DNA of 64,000 nucleotides, from assembly GCA_029948255.1 (NCBI GenBank), contig JALIZF010000999.1:1-64000 (forward strand), in the 5' to 3' direction. The stretch is from Telmatactis stephensoni. Lineage: Eukaryota; Cnidaria; Anthozoa; Actiniaria; Isophelliidae. Position 1 is the stretch's first letter; every line of letters begins with the position of its first letter. Shown piece after piece: positions 32,836-45,306 of the stretch. The translations under genes were made by a program, and so were the position numbers. The notes below the pieces were generated by a model. That model saw nothing but the letters and a program-made list of their open reading frames with translations, did not search any database and was not told where the DNA came from.

Positions 32836-35800
32836 TAAGTTAGAAGACCCTTACTTTATGAGTTTTATAGATAAATTTGATTTCGTAATTCTTTTAGAGA
32901 CTTGGTTACCTTTGAATCATGAAATACAAATTCCCAATTTTTATAGTTTTTCTAAATACAGGATCAAACATTCCAAAGCTAAAAGATCTTCTGGAGGTAT
33001 ATCAATTTTGATCAAAAACTCCCTTAGGAAGGGTATAAAGGTATTACCTAGTGATAATAATGATGATTATTTTTTATGGTGCAAGCTAGACAAAACGTTT
33101 TTTAGATTAACTGAGGATGTTTATATTTGTTGTGCTTATGTGCCACCTAATACTTCAAAAGTAATTGCGCGAGACCAATATGGTCCTTTTGATATTCTAC
33201 AATCTCAACTTCTGAAGTTCAGTAAACTAGGTAATATCATATTATGTGGTGATTTTAATGCAAGAACAGGATATCTAAAAGACTTTGTAGAATATTCTCC
33301 TCAGGATTCATTGATATCGTCTGATTATCAAGATAATATAATTAGTAGAAATAATCGCGATGACAAGATCTCTAACTTTGGAAAGTTATTAATTGAAACT
33401 TGTATTGCTTTTAATTTACGAATATTGAATGGTAGAACGAAGGGAGACCTCTCTGGTCAATTTACCTGCTTTAAACATAATGGATCCAGCTGCATCGATT
33501 ACTCCATAGTTAGTGATAATCTCTTTTCGCAAATTCAATTTTTCTGTGTTAATCCACCCAGTTTTCATTCCTGTCATTCTCCAATTTCATTCTCTTTAAA
33601 GCTGAAAGGATTGAACTTAAAAGATGATAATAATACAAGTTTCTTAAATGCAGCCCCAACTAAAATAAAATGGAATGCCGATATTGAAAAAGAATTTATA
33701 TCCATGCTTCAAACTAATACCACTAAACAGGCTTTTCAAAATCTAGATTTTTCATTATCAAATAACAATTGTGTTGATAAGATTGTAGAAAATTTTACTT
33801 CTATTATCATCAATGTAGCTCAAGGTTCTGTTCGAAGACCTGTGGATAGAAATTTCAAAACGAAAAAGGGAAAAAAGAAGAAAAAGTGCCAAGAGTGGTA
33901 TGATAAATCTTGCTGGGAACTTAAAAAAGAAGTAATCCGAATAAGTAAACTATTGCTTCGTTCTCCAAAAGATCCCTTTTTACGTAGCAGTTTTACCACG
34001 AAAAAGAAAGAATATAAAAAGTTAATTAAACACAAAAAATACATTTTCAAAAATGACATTTTAAATAAAATCCAAATTTTAGAATCAGGAGATCCAAAAG
34101 AATACTGGTCTCTAATTAAAAAGTTAAGACAATTTTCTAAACAAAATACTCGAAATGAACCCCCTATTAATTCTCAAGAATGGTTCTCGTATTTTGAAAA
34201 TTTAAATAGTACAATTCCCATTACTGTCGATCCATTTGATAAAGGAATTGATTTTTTTGTTTCAAATATTAAAACATTTGCAACATCGAGTAATGATATC
34301 TTAGACAGACCATTTACAGCTGATGAACTTATTAAATTAAGCAAAAAACTTAAAAACAATAAAGCTTCAGGCATTGACTCCATAAGCAATGAAATGATTA
34401 AATGTTGCATAAATACCCATAGCAAATCTTTTGAAAAACTGTTTAATACAGTTATGCATTCAGGTAAATTCCCTCAACGTTGGAATGATGGAATTATTTC
34501 ACCAATTTTTAAAGCTGGAGCAAATGATGACCCCAATAATTATAGAGGCATAACAGTCAATAGTTGTTTGGGAAAATTTTTTACGTTAGCTTTAAATTCT
34601 CGATTAACTGGTTTTTTAGAATTGAATAACATTATCAATCCAAATCAAATCGGATTCCGTGTATCATATAGGACTGCAGATCATATTTTTGTAATTAAAA
34701 CTTTAACAGATTCTTATTTCAAAGAAGGAAAGAAGATGTATGCTTGCTTTGTTGACTTTCGGAAAGCGTATGATTCGATCTGGAGAAATGGTCTGTTTTA
34801 TAAACTTATTAAATTAGGTGTAAGCAAACAGTTTCTTTCATTAATCATTCATATGTACCAAAATATAAAATGTTCTGTTAAAACAACAGAAGGTATAACT
34901 AGTTTTTTTGATTCAGTTATAGGAGTAAAACAAGGATGCAACTTAAGCCCTAATCTTTTCAATATTTTTGTAAATGATATTCCTCATATATTTGATCAAA
35001 ACTGTGACCCAGTGATATTAGGGAATACTAGCACCAACTGCTTATTATATGCAGATGACTTAGTTTTACTATCGGAGAGTGCAGAAGGGTTGCAGAATTG
35101 TTTAAATACATTATATCAATATTCAAAAAAATGGAAACTTAATATAAATACAAAGAAAACGAAATCAATGGTATTTAATAAAGCAGGTCATAAAAAGAAG
35201 TTAACTGCACTTTTGGAAATGAAAAAATTCCTACAGTTTTCTCTTTTACTTATCTGGGAACAACTCTAACTCCTTCAGGTTCTTTTGCCGTAAACCAGGA
35301 AAACGCTTACAACAAAGGTCTCAGAGTTGTTTTCAGTATTTTAAAAGATTTTAATCCACAAAATGGTACCTCTATTCAATTACTTTTGAAATTATTTGAC
35401 ACTCTCGTACGTCCGGTTTTACTCTATAATAGTGAAGTATGGGGAGGATATATAAAGAATATTAATTCTTTTTCAAAGTTTAAAGACAATATATTTACAG
35501 CTAATCTAATAAGTGAAAAGCTACATCTCAAAATGTGCAAAATGATTCTTGGTGTTAATTCAAAAACCACAACATTGGCAGTTAGAGCAGAATTAAATCG
35601 TTTCCCTTTACATATTTCTATCTATATCTCAATGATCAACTTTTTCACTCATTTGATTAGTCATCAAGAAAATCCCATTCTTTCACAAGCATTACGAATT
35701 TCTAAAAATTTGAATGATAGTGGACATTTTTCTTGGTATACTACTTTATCCTATTTAGTAAAATTAGGTCAATTTAATTTAATGGAAATTCATGACAAAT

Positions 35801-36610
35801 CATTTACCAGACAATTTAGTACTTTTCTCAAAAACATTTACATGAGTGACTGGGAAAAAGAAACAGGGAGAATAAGATCAGGGGAAATTAAATCAAAAGT
35901 AGAATTATTTTTAAGTGTAAAATACAAACCTCATTTTGAGGAATATTTAAATATGATCAAAGATTTTAAAGTACGATCATCCGTTTCAAAGTTTAGAATG
36001 TCTGCCCATAGCTTCCCAATTGAAAAAGGGAGACATTTGAATATTGAAAGGGATAAAAGGAAATGTGACATTTGTGAAAGTGGAGAAATTGGCGATGAAT
36101 TTCACTATTTTTTCAAATGTTCCAACAATAATTTTATTGAAATTAGAAAACAATTCATGAATAAGATATTAGAAACAAACTCAATATTTGAGATGTTTGA
36201 TTACCAAAATTTATTTAAATATATAGTAAATATGAAGGATAAAAATATAATAAAAATAAGTAGTCAATATATATACGAACTACTAGAATGCTATAGGTTA
36301 GTTAAATTAGTTACAAATACAAAATGAATATAATTATTATTGTATTACTTACAGTTACTGTTAATATTTTAAATATATATCTATTTATATATACAAATAA
36401 AACTAATTTCAAATAGAGATATCAAACTCAACAAATATAGATTTGAATCAGACCTGGAGTTAGATGATATACTTATATATATTTAGATATATATATATAT
36501 TTAGAAATATGCATTATTCTCTGTTGTTTTTTATTTAATTATTGGACCACACTCATGTATGAAAATACCAAAGTACCAATAATAAAGTTATTATTATTAT
36601 TATTATTATT

Positions 36611-38150
36611 AGTAAAACTACTCATATAAAACATCAGCTATCAATATAAATTATAGCTTACCGAGGAAACTGTTAGCTCAAGCGTAAACTTAGAGCTTAA
36701 TGTCTGCCTAATTTCCTTGTTTACGTTGAATTTCAATCGCAGCAGTTCCATAATTGAAGAATAAAGTCCGCTCATGCATTAAATTTTCTTCGTTGTGAGT
36801 TCGAAGCACTCTGATACAACTGAGAACCTGACCAGGGTAGGCTGGTATATTTATACTTTTGTCGGTAGTTTCTGGACTAGTTTACGCCGATTTTAGCCAA
36901 TCAGAATCAAGTTGGAATGGTAAATTTGTGCTTGGTTTGACTGTGGGTTTCCTGTGTGAACCACTTGTGGGGTGTTTTACTTCCTGTGAATCACTTCGGA
37001 AACTACTGGCGGGGTGTTTTATTTCCGGTGCAGTAGTTCACACAGGGATACCAAACTGTGAACTAACATGTTGTGATAACTAGAAATTCCTGTGGGACCC
37101 CTCCCTCAACAAAACTTGAAAAGGCTTCAAAAATAGCCTGGGAACATGTGGGTTTCCTGTGGAAATAATTCAAAATGGCGTCCAAATAAAAGTAAAATAC
37201 GCTTTAACTTGTTCCATTTGTATTATTTCTTTCTATTATCTCAATAATTCTTTTTTCTGGGAAAAATCTCAGTAGTTTCCGGAAACTAAGTGAACTACTC
37301 TAGATCCGCCCGTGTGACAAATGCATTTATCACAAGCACATGAAGAACTCCTTATCCATTGGTCATCAGGAAATTTATATCAACTTGCTCGCGTAGAAAG
37401 ACCTTAATACCTGCCTTAATACCTGAACTATCTTTGCTCGCTAAGGCGATATTATGCAAATTGGTCACGTGACCTACTTGATAAATCAAAAAAACTGCAA
37501 ATATCGCCTTAACGAGCAAAGATAGTTCTGGTATTAAGGCAGATTCGTATACATCTCTTAGGGAGAAGTGAAAATATGCCATTAAGTTCTACCTACACAT
37601 GACATCCATTTCCCCGTTTTAAATCAAAGTTTTTGGGTTGATGGGAGCCAAGATCGTGGTCACGTGATCACTTAATCTTAAAACGTTTCACCCTAAAATC
37701 CTAAGGTCGTCAAGTTACATGCCCATGCCAATTTTTGTAAGGTTTGAAACGTAAACGACTACAGAACAAAAATAAATTGATTTTAGACCTCCCACAAAGT
37801 ATTTCCAGGCCTTAACATGCTAGCTTGAGAAGGGGGGTTCCGTTTTTTTAACCCAACTGTGTATAATATTCTTCTACACATCACAACGCAAAACTTCTAA
37901 CAATTCTTTTTATGACATATTTCTATTACCTAAAAAAGTCAAACCTTCAAGGGGGGTTTCGTGGACCCTTCGACCTTCTTAAATCCGCTACTGCAAGTAC
38001 TTAAGTGTTACTATAACTTCTTCAGTAAGAATAGATAGATAGATACATTCCTTTATTTACAGAGGGTAATCCTATCACGGACTATATACAATAGTCCCTG
38101 TTATAGTAGCTAGGTTCCAAATAGCAAGTCACTTTCAAAAATTCAGTTTC
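36611..38150. other. Intergenic stretch with transposon remnants
   Basis: Holds GTTTCCTGTG/GGTGTTTTA(C/T)TTCC repeats (about 36,950-37,030), CTAGATCCGCCCGTG at 37,300-37,316, a fold-back element at 37,411-37,542, and a short GATA repeat near 38,030. No gene recognised. Confidence 0.5.
37411..37542. mobile_element. Small fold-back MITE
   Basis: Left CTGCCTTAATACCTGAACTA is mirrored by right TAGTTCTGGTATTAAGGCAG. The inner parts (TTTGCTCGCTAAGGCGATATT / AATATCGCCTTAACGAGCAAA) also pair. Loop contains GGTCACGTGACC. Confidence 0.75.
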
Positions 38151-38172
38151 ATTAGTTGTGATTAGTAGCACT

Positions 38173-38860
38173 ATGGATAGAAGGCCTAACAGAGAAGAGA
38201 CAAGAGTTCCTTCCAAAGGCTGGGACGAATGGAAGAGGGCAATGATACCACGTTTGCCTGATAATCCAAGAAATGGATCGTATGAAGAAAGGCAAGGCAG
38301 GCGGCCTGGATATATATGTACAAACATAAGACAAGCATTTGGAAGTAGACACTGCGGTAGGTATAAAGCTGTTGCCTGAGACTGGCCCTGCAATTCGGCT
38401 TGTCATTGTTCACTTAATATTGTTTTGTTGTTATTTAATTTATTTCTTTGTTGTTGTTTCCTTGTTGTCAGCCAGTCGAGTTTTAAAACATATACATTAT
38501 ATTTGCACAGGAATTTACGAATGGAAGTGTCATTATCCTAAAAATACGAATCACAGCTACGTTGTATATGTTGGTAGGACTTGCCGAGCACAGCCGGGGG
38601 CGTTGCAGGCCCGTATTCTTGAATACTGCACAGGGGGCTCTCACAAAGCCAACGAAATCGATAGAGCTTTGCGACTTGGATATGAAATGCACGTTCGAGT
38701 TAAGGGAACGAAAGCAAATCCAGAAGCTCAGCAAAGGGCTGAGAGGGAGATGTTAGATTCCTACAACTATGCTTGGAATAGAGATACACAAGATCGGGAG
38801 CAAGATCAAGATTTTCCAGGAGACCCCCGGTGCAAGCGGGACGAATATAAAAGAAACTGA
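38173..38860 (+). CDS. GIY-YIG domain protein, gene C (two exons)
   Basis: Exons 38173-38356 and 38511-38860, phase-1 intron of 154 bases (donor G|GTAGGT, acceptor TTGCACAG), give 177 residues. Exon 1 is 184 bases, four codons longer than in A and B, because of the PRLPDNPRNGS insert between the GWDEWKRAMIP and YEERQGRRPGYICTNI motifs. Exon 2: GIYEW (62-66), YVVYVG, ARILEYC, GSHK, RAEREML, YNYAWN. The C-terminus is different: a charged tail rich in Asp/Gln/Arg (RDTQDREQDQD..., ending RDEYKRN) in place of the VPPP end. It sits between the LINE and the right part of unit 3, with no B-type promoter. The first ATG (CACTATGG) was chosen. Confidence 0.85.
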
Positions 38861-38899
38861 GCTGAAATGAAAAAGACCAAAAAATTTTGAAAAACATTC

Positions 38900-40184
38900 T
38901 TAAGACTTGTCAATCGGCAGACTATAGCTTTAATTGTAACAAGAGTATCAGCTGGATGGATAGTGAAGTGTTAGGATTATCAGTTAAGGAGGAGATTTTA
39001 ATTTTTTTCACATAATTTCAAGCATTTAGCAACAAATACCACTTAATCGAAGAATAAATGTTGTACAACGCTGAAGCAATTTCCCTCAGAAAGTCCAAAC
39101 CATGCCCATTGATCTAAAATGAGGTTTCGGCCTCCAGTCGCTCATTTCCAATATATGTTCTTCCCCATCAGCTTGAAAGTTCTGAATCTAAATTTTAATC
39201 GGTGATGCTTGTTGCTTATACAGCGATAATGTTAAATTTTTAAAAGTAAAAATGCACATTCGGCAGTGATATTAACTTTGTACAATTCCAAAGACAGTTT
39301 TAAACAGCCAAATTGTCTTATTGGATCAGTTTTTGTAACTGGTAAAAACAGAATTTTGCTCTTTGATTAATTGTTTATTTGTATACGAAAGTTACGAATA
39401 TAACCGTTGAACGTCGCTCAAAACATTGTACCCTGTTGAAAGCTCGGTAAATAAATATATTCCGATCAAGGTTGTGGAAACATTTTAGTTATAATAAAAC
39501 AGCTATTGTTATGTTGAATTCGGGTTTCTTATGATATGAAGAATTATGCAGACAATTTGGAAGATGCTATCTTCCTTAGATCATGTAGATAGCCTCCGGC
39601 TTCAGCTGATATAACCTCTATTTCTCGGTCTGCATAATGCTTCGGTTTATCATACTCACCCTCATCATCAAATACACTTGTTTCATTTAACCCAAGAAAC
39701 GTAGGCATGTGTTAGACTCCAAACCCATTTTTTCTTTTGTTCTTCATCAACTGGTACAAACTATTTGTAAACGGTAGTCACGTCTTTCTTTCAGGGGCTG
39801 AATAAAAACACTTTTATATTAGTGTTGAATTATACTCGACATTTTTCAGGAAGTATAATTTCAGTTATTAAAATGTTTCAAAATACCCGCTACTTAAAAA
39901 AATTGAAATAATTAATTGGTGGGGAATACCCAGAGTTCAGGGGCCCTATACAATCTAATCAGTGCAACCAATGTGGTCGCTTGGACTCACTGGCTAATTC
40001 CGTCGATTACGGTTAACCAGGCCAGTCCGCTTCATATAATCAGACCCTATGAAATGCCAGCAAACATTCTATTAAAATGTGAACCACTACAATGGTTGCT
40101 AGAGATTCAAGTAAATAAACGTACGTCGGAAGGAGACAATAAACCACTGGCTCTCGCTACACCGTTCAAGCATTCTTCATCTTG
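38900..40184. other. Intergenic stretch, no gene seen
   Basis: AT-rich, downstream of gene C. AATAAATG at about 39,053 could serve as a polyadenylation signal for gene C. Nothing else recognised before array sequence resumes at 40,185. Confidence 0.5.
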
Positions 40185-40384
40185 AATAAAACTAAAAAGC
40201 GCGGAACTGGAACACTTTGATTTACTTTTCAGTGATTCACGTAGAAAAAAAAGCAAAATCCTGAAACTCGGAGAGTTATTTCTGTTTTTCTCGTATCACG
40301 TAAATAATGTTTTTTCACGAATCACCAGAAATGTTTAATTTTTTTCCATTCCCGAATCACGAAAAATGAAAATGCTTGATCACG

Positions 40385-40455
40385 CGTCACGTTAAAACTC
40401 ATGTACGCCCCTGTTCCAAGAAATTACGTGACTGAGTACCCTATAAAAAAATCAT
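40385..40455 (+). promoter_or_regulatory. Orphan CACGTG-type/TATA module in unit 3
   Basis: CCAAGAAATTACGTGACTG followed by CCCTATAAAAAAATCATG (about 40,438-40,455), equivalent to 2,998-3,032 of unit 1. No gene directly follows. Confidence 0.4.
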
Positions 40456-40611
40456 GCCACTAGTCGATGATCAAAACATGCACTAATTTACAAAGATCGT
40501 GAATCGAATCGTAGAAAAAATGAAAGGCATACAATCACATTTATTTGTGAGAAACGTACGGGTTGTTAAACGTTTCGATACCCTTTTGCGTTGGTTTACT
40601 TGAGAGGCAAT

Positions 40612-40990
40612 GGGCTTTTGGCAGGTCTTGCGTGACATTTTAAATTTTAATCCAACAAAAATAAAAATATAATATTTGAAAAGAACACACCAAAATTAGT
40701 AAAAGTTACGATTTTGAAGTAGTTTCGATGAATAGCGCCAAAGTTATGGGCGGCCGAAGTTGGTTCTTTTTCTATAGAAACGTTCGGTGGTGGGCAACAG
40801 CTTGCCCACCAACGAACGTTTCTATACAAATAAAGCAAAATTCGGCCGCCCATAACTTTGGCGCTATTCATCGAAACTACTTCAAAATCTAGTCAACTTT
40901 CACTAATTTTGGTGTGTTCTTTTCAAATATTATATTTTTATTTTTGTTGGATTAAAATTTAAAATGTCACGCAAGACCTGCCAAAAGCCC
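40612..40990. mobile_element. Fold-back MITE (379 bp)
   Basis: Ends GGGCTTTTGGCAGGTCTTGC and its complement; the arms pair over most of the length around a short centre near CTTGCCCACCAACG. Units 1 and 2 have the empty site (GAGGCAATTAGCAACG). AT appears on both sides. Confidence 0.82.
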
Positions 40991-41389
40991 ATTAGCAACG
41001 CTTTCCAAGAAATCACGTGATTAACTGTATATCGCGCGCGTTACTCGACGCAACGGGTGTTCTTCACAGCTATCTTATTTTTTATGAGCTCGTCAGAGTT
41101 TTGATGAAAAACTAGCCCCTAGTTGCTTTTTGATAATATAATTTGAAACTTAGTTCACAGTGAACTTTTCAAATTCGAGTTTAGGTTTAATTTCCAATCG
41201 AGCGATTATAGAGTATATAACTGCGCCACGTCTGAACAATTTTACTTGGAATACAGGTACTCTAGATAAAAGCGTAATTTAGCAGTAATTCCAAGAAACC
41301 AGGGACTGAAATCAGCATGGGAGAATCCGCAACAATGCCAAGCAATGAATATATTCGTTTTGTTGTTCAACATAAAAAACATGTTTTGG

Positions 41390-41521
41390 CGGATCTGACG
41401 CGGCTATGCATGGTGCCCCAAACAAAGTGGAAGCGTCGTTTTTTCATTATTGAAATCAATTAATTGTTTGATAAGAAACATTTCCAATAAATAACGTGAC
41501 AAAGCGTGTTGTCTATAAAAA
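41390..41521 (+). promoter_or_regulatory. Putative promoter of gene B3
   Basis: GCATGGTGCCCCAAAC module, AACGTGAC variant and CTATAAAAA (41,513-41,521), 82 bases before the ATG. Nearly identical to those of B1 and B2. Confidence 0.55.
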
Positions 41522-41602
41522 CATTGGAAACTCCTGCCGTAACCGTGCCGTGACCGTGTCGTGCCATTTTCACAGTCATACGAATAGATTGAATATCAAG
41601 GA

Positions 41603-42758
41603 ATGCCAAGGAGAAGAAGAAGAAGAGAAGACATGAGTCATGCCCCGGCCAACGGCTTTGAAGAATGGGTGAGAGGGATGATACCAAATAGAGAAGATGG
41701 CTATGAAAGAAGAGCAAATCGCCATGTTGGATATAATTTAGTTGACATTGAACAAAGATTACCTGACGGTTGTGGTGCGTTGTTTAAAATTTTCCCTTGC
41801 TTAATTTGCTTTGCTTTCCTTTTTTCTCCTCTCTTAATAATAATAATAATAATGTGGAGTTCTTGATAGCGCATCATACAAAAGTCTCGATGCTCTTTAC
41901 ATTATTTGTTTATTTGTCTTGTTCTTGTTCTTGTTGTCTTGAACTTTAAGGTGTAATCGCTTTGCTCACATGCATGTTTATATAATATGTTTTCAGGGGC
42001 GGATTTAGGGGAGGGGTGCAGAGGGTGCGCACCCCCTCCTGAGACGACTTTGAGTCCTTTTTTCTCAATATTTTTCCAAAATATCCTCTCGGCAGTTTCC
42101 AATTTTTATGATGGTGCTTCCCCTCCTGAACAGTTAAGGTAACTCTGGATCCTTCGATCCCTGCATGGTTTTCATTACGGTATCAGTATCTTTTTTCTAT
42201 ACAACTTAAGTGCGTGTGTTCTGAGCACAACTTGAACGATCTCGCTCTCAGAATTTGATACCCTGATATTTAGTTAGGTTCATTCGGCATTCGGCCGTGC
42301 AGAGAACTAAAAAGCAATTCAGAACTGAAAATCGGTGTAGCTGTTGTTGTGTTGGTGGTGGTGGTGATGGCGTTTTTCATTTTGTTCGTTTGTTTGCTCA
42401 TGCACATTTCTGTTTTTGCACAGGGATTTACGAGTGGCAAGCACGGAGAGACAACCGACGTTACGTAGTCTATCTCGGCAGCACATGCCAGGAATCGCAA
42501 TACTGTCCGCGGAGACAGAGCTGCCCACCGCAATTAAAAAGCCGTATCAAAATGTACTGCAGAGATGGGTCTCACCTAAGCGAAGAATTCGATAGTGCCT
42601 TGCAACGTGGATATGAGATGTGGGTAAGAATAAAAGTCATTGACGGAGGAAGGGAGGAAGCAAGAGAAGCTGAAAACGCAATACTCAGCAGGGTCGATTA
42701 CGCCTGGAATACAACAAATAACGGGTCCTATCGAGGAGATAGTGTTCCACCACCTTAA
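41603..42758 (+). CDS. GIY-YIG domain protein, gene B3 (two exons)
   Basis: Exons 41603-41774 and 42424-42758; 168 residues, identical to B1 and B2 except Ile to Thr near the C-terminus (WNTTNNG). The intron has small indels relative to B1, for example a loss near 41,855 and a 3-base gain just before the acceptor (TTTCTGTTTTTGCACAG). Although the surrounding unit 3 sequence is diverged and rearranged, the B coding exons are almost unchanged, which suggests constraint or gene conversion. Confidence 0.85.
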
Positions 42759-43168
42759 TATTCCCGTTAAAAGTATCAGACAAAGTAGTTAAACAGGAAC
42801 TGCGCAATAATTAACTCGGGAAGTGTACGTGTTGAGATCAAGATATGCTAAGGAACCCTTCTTCTGAAAAAAAAAAAAAAAGAAAGAAAGAAAAAGCTTT
42901 ACCCCTCCCGGCCACCCTCCCTGGCCTTATGTAACTTATGTAAACTCTATAGTGATGGCGCAATTTTCAGAGTGACAAGTTGCTCGATGAACAAAAATGG
43001 CTGTTGCAAGCTGAGTTGCAAATTTTGTTGTATATTTGTTGTTATTAATGAAAGCAAAAATGTTTTAATTGTGCAACATATATTGGTGAGCCATATACAT
43101 AACAAGTGATTTTGGTACGCAAACAACGTACTGTGCAAGTTTCTCGCCTGACTTAAAAGGTCAAGTTA

Positions 43169-43335
43169 AGGCGGTGTTACACGAGACGATTTTTAACGAC
43201 GATTTTCCGCGCAACGCTGCAACAACTTGCAATACATGTTACACGAGACAACTTTTAGTCCCAAGTGCCATGTTACACGGAACGATTTTTAGCGCAACAA
43301 ATCGTCGTTAAAAATCGTCTCGTGTAACACCGCCT
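43169..43335. mobile_element. MITE AGGCGGTG, internally deleted (unit 3 copy)
   Basis: Same TTA-flanked ends as 5,804-6,217 but only 167 bp, because the central part is lost. Confidence 0.78.
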
Positions 43336-43419
43336 TTACGTACACTGTGCAATTTTCTCAGCAAGCACAGGGCTTGTCTCGCAATGTTTTCTGTTGCGCG
43401 CAACGATTGATGGGGATCA

Positions 43420-43850
43420 TTGTCTGGGGAGACAGGTCTAATATAACTTTAATGAATAGGCTGAAAGTTCAACAAAGTAAGGCAGCAAATTAAAGGTCAT
43501 TCTTAATTTACCTGTAAGTAGTTCCTCAGCTTTTAGCTTTAGAGGTTTTGGGATGGAAGTCCCTTGACTTTAGAAGGCGTTTTCACCATTGTAGTTTTGT
43601 TTACAAAGCACTAAATGGCCTTATTGATTTTAGCTTTAATAGTCCTCGCTCAAGTGAGCTTCATAGTTATAATACTAGAAATAGTTTTTTGAGGCGTTTG
43701 CCCAAATGTAGAACTAGTGAGTTGAATTGGGGGCAAAACACATCAAATTATCTATTTATGAAGGAATGGAATTGTCTACCGGACATAATCAAATGTTCTG
43801 ATAAGTATAATATATTTAAAAAGCGTTATTTTAAGGATATGTAATTAATT
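43420..43850 (+). pseudogene. 3'-truncated LINE tail (unit 3 copy)
   Basis: The C-terminal remnant of a non-LTR reverse transcriptase is open for about 98 codons here (43,548-43,844): FRRRFHHCSFVYKALNGL, HSYNTRNSFLRRLPKC, NYLFMKEWNCLPDIIK. Copies in units 1 and 2 have a frame break in the same stretch. Followed by the A/T-rich tail and the ATT array. Confidence 0.75.
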
Positions 43851-43985
43851 TTTAGCTGATTTTATATTTTATGGATTTTTAGGATATTTAGGGCTTTTCT
43901 TTAACTTTAATTATTTTATTTTTTAGAGTTATAATATTGAGGTATTGAGGTCCCTCATGAAAATCGCCTTTGGTGATGAGGCCAT

Positions 43986-44305
<320 letters not shown>

Positions 44306-44465
44306 GGAATCTTTATTTTTTCCTTTTCATATTCAGTACAAAGCGGGTTTCTCGACCTAAGACATTTGTACTTAACGTTATGTGAACATGAAATATTTTG
44401 AATTTGCAGCTAGGATCATTCATGATAATTTATTTGGTTGTCTCTAGCTTAGTTATTTTGATGAA

Positions 44466-44520
44466 AAGTTTTACAGACGTTTCGGTCCAAACGCGGACCT
44501 TCTTCAGTGTGACAAAAACG
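44466..44520 (-). ncRNA. Hammerhead ribozyme-like motif, left arm
   Basis: On the - strand: CTGAAGA, stem-loop II GGTCC-gcgttt-GGACC, GAAA, a minimal palindromic stem III (ACGT) and cleavage-type C, then TGTAAAAC that can pair with upstream GTTTT..ACA. A two-base-pair self-complementary stem III is a known feature of Penelope-element hammerheads. Confidence 0.65.
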
Positions 44521-44548
44521 TTTGCACGCGCGATTATAACGGTAACAA

Positions 44549-44978
44549 TTAGCGCGCGCGAGATTTGTAAGAATTTACAAGAGTTCTATAAATGTCTGGA
44601 ATTTGGATTCGATCGTTCCTTGATTTGTCATCAAGGTCCGAATACCAAGCTTCTAAAAAGAGCCTTTGATGGAAATCGCTCTCCTTGTCCACCGTTCTAG
44701 TGTTTCTAAAGTCAAAGTCATGTCCTGTTTCGTTAGCATGTTGAGCGATCTTAGATGATGGTTGGTTGTGGCATACTGCCCTCCTATGCTCAGCAATTCT
44801 TGTATGCAAGGACCTTTCCGTCTGACCGTAGTATACAAAGTCACAATCTTGACATTTGATCATGTAGACAACTCCAGTCGTGAGCGCTGGGTCTTTTTTA
44901 CTTTTAGGTCGTGGAAACGAATTGGTGATCTTTATTACAGGTTTGTGGGCGATTTTTATGTTGTATGCTTTAAGAACT
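44549..44978 (-). pseudogene. Penelope-like GIY-YIG endonuclease domain, 5'-truncated
   Basis: - strand frame from about 44,978 to the stop at 44,549. It begins RVLKAYNIKIAHKPVIKI (reverse transcriptase/endonuclease linker in such elements), then a Lys-rich stretch, GVVYMIKCQDCDFVYYGQT (GIY-YIG-like pair; Cys pair as in Penelope endonucleases), RSLHTRIAEHRRAV, HANETGHDFDF and LFLEAWYS (catalytic Glu), ending NSYKSRAR. No intact reverse transcriptase upstream. The second arm (44,981-45,223, + strand) repeats the C-terminal 80 residues. Not closely related in sequence to the array GIY-YIG genes. Confidence 0.8.
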
Positions 44979-45252
44979 CTGAGCATAGGAGGGCAGTATG
45001 CCACAACCAACCATCATCTAAGATCGCTCAACATGCTAACGAAACAGGACATGACTTTGACTTTAGAAACACTAGAACGGTGGACAAGGAGAGCGATTTC
45101 CATCAAAGGCTCTTTTTAGAAGCTTGGTATTCGGACCTTGATGACAAATCAAGGAACGATCGAATCCAAATTCCAGACATTTATAGAACTCTTGTAAATT
45201 CTTACAAATCTCGCGCGCGCTAATTGTTACCGTTATAATCGCGCGTGCAAAC

Positions 45253-45306
45253 GTTTTTGTCACACTGAAGAAGGTCCGCGTTTGGACCGAAACGTCTGTA
45301 AAACTT
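45253..45306 (+). ncRNA. Hammerhead ribozyme-like motif, right arm
   Basis: Mirror copy of the left-arm motif on the + strand: CTGAAGA at 45,265-45,271, stem II 45,273-45,287, GAAACGTC at 45,289-45,296, stem I partner TGTAAAAC 45,297-45,304. All core bases are present. Confidence 0.65.

Larger units (their letters stand above)
31531..36327 (+). pseudogene. LINE ORF2 (endonuclease-reverse transcriptase), interrupted
   Basis: Frame starts MTTVQKSLSFCSFNAEGLL at 31,531, is cut at 31,592 by the insertion 31,593-32,835, and resumes in phase at 32,839 with LEDPYF. Endonuclease signs: VILLETWL, ILCGDFNAR and CIDYSIVS. Reverse transcriptase signs: FVDFRKAYDSI, GVKQGCNLSPNLFN and the catalytic LLYADDLVLL. 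Around 35,210 one base change shifts the frame, and the original frame continues with TYLGTTLTPSGSF to 36,327. The C-terminal part carries a Cys/His cluster (CDICESGEIGDEFHYFFKC) like the zinc-binding end of LINE proteins. Uninterrupted length would be about 1,180 residues. Confidence 0.85.
28640..36610 (+). mobile_element. CR1/L2-like LINE, nearly full length but disrupted
   Basis: Two long reading frames in the order of a non-LTR retrotransposon: ORF1 (29,183-31,315) with coiled coil and SGNH-esterase-like part, and ORF2 (31,531-36,327) with endonuclease and reverse transcriptase. An A/T-rich 3' UTR ends in TTATTATTATTATTATTAG (about 36,590-36,610). The 5' boundary is uncertain. ORF2 is split by a DNA transposon and by a frameshift, so this copy cannot encode an intact ORF2. 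Clade assignment is from domain layout only. Confidence 0.85.

Noticed and set aside
44762..45223. + strand 153-codon frame starting in the Penelope fragment
   Set aside because: Its first half is antisense of the left arm and centre; only the last 80 codons are endonuclease sequence from the second arm.
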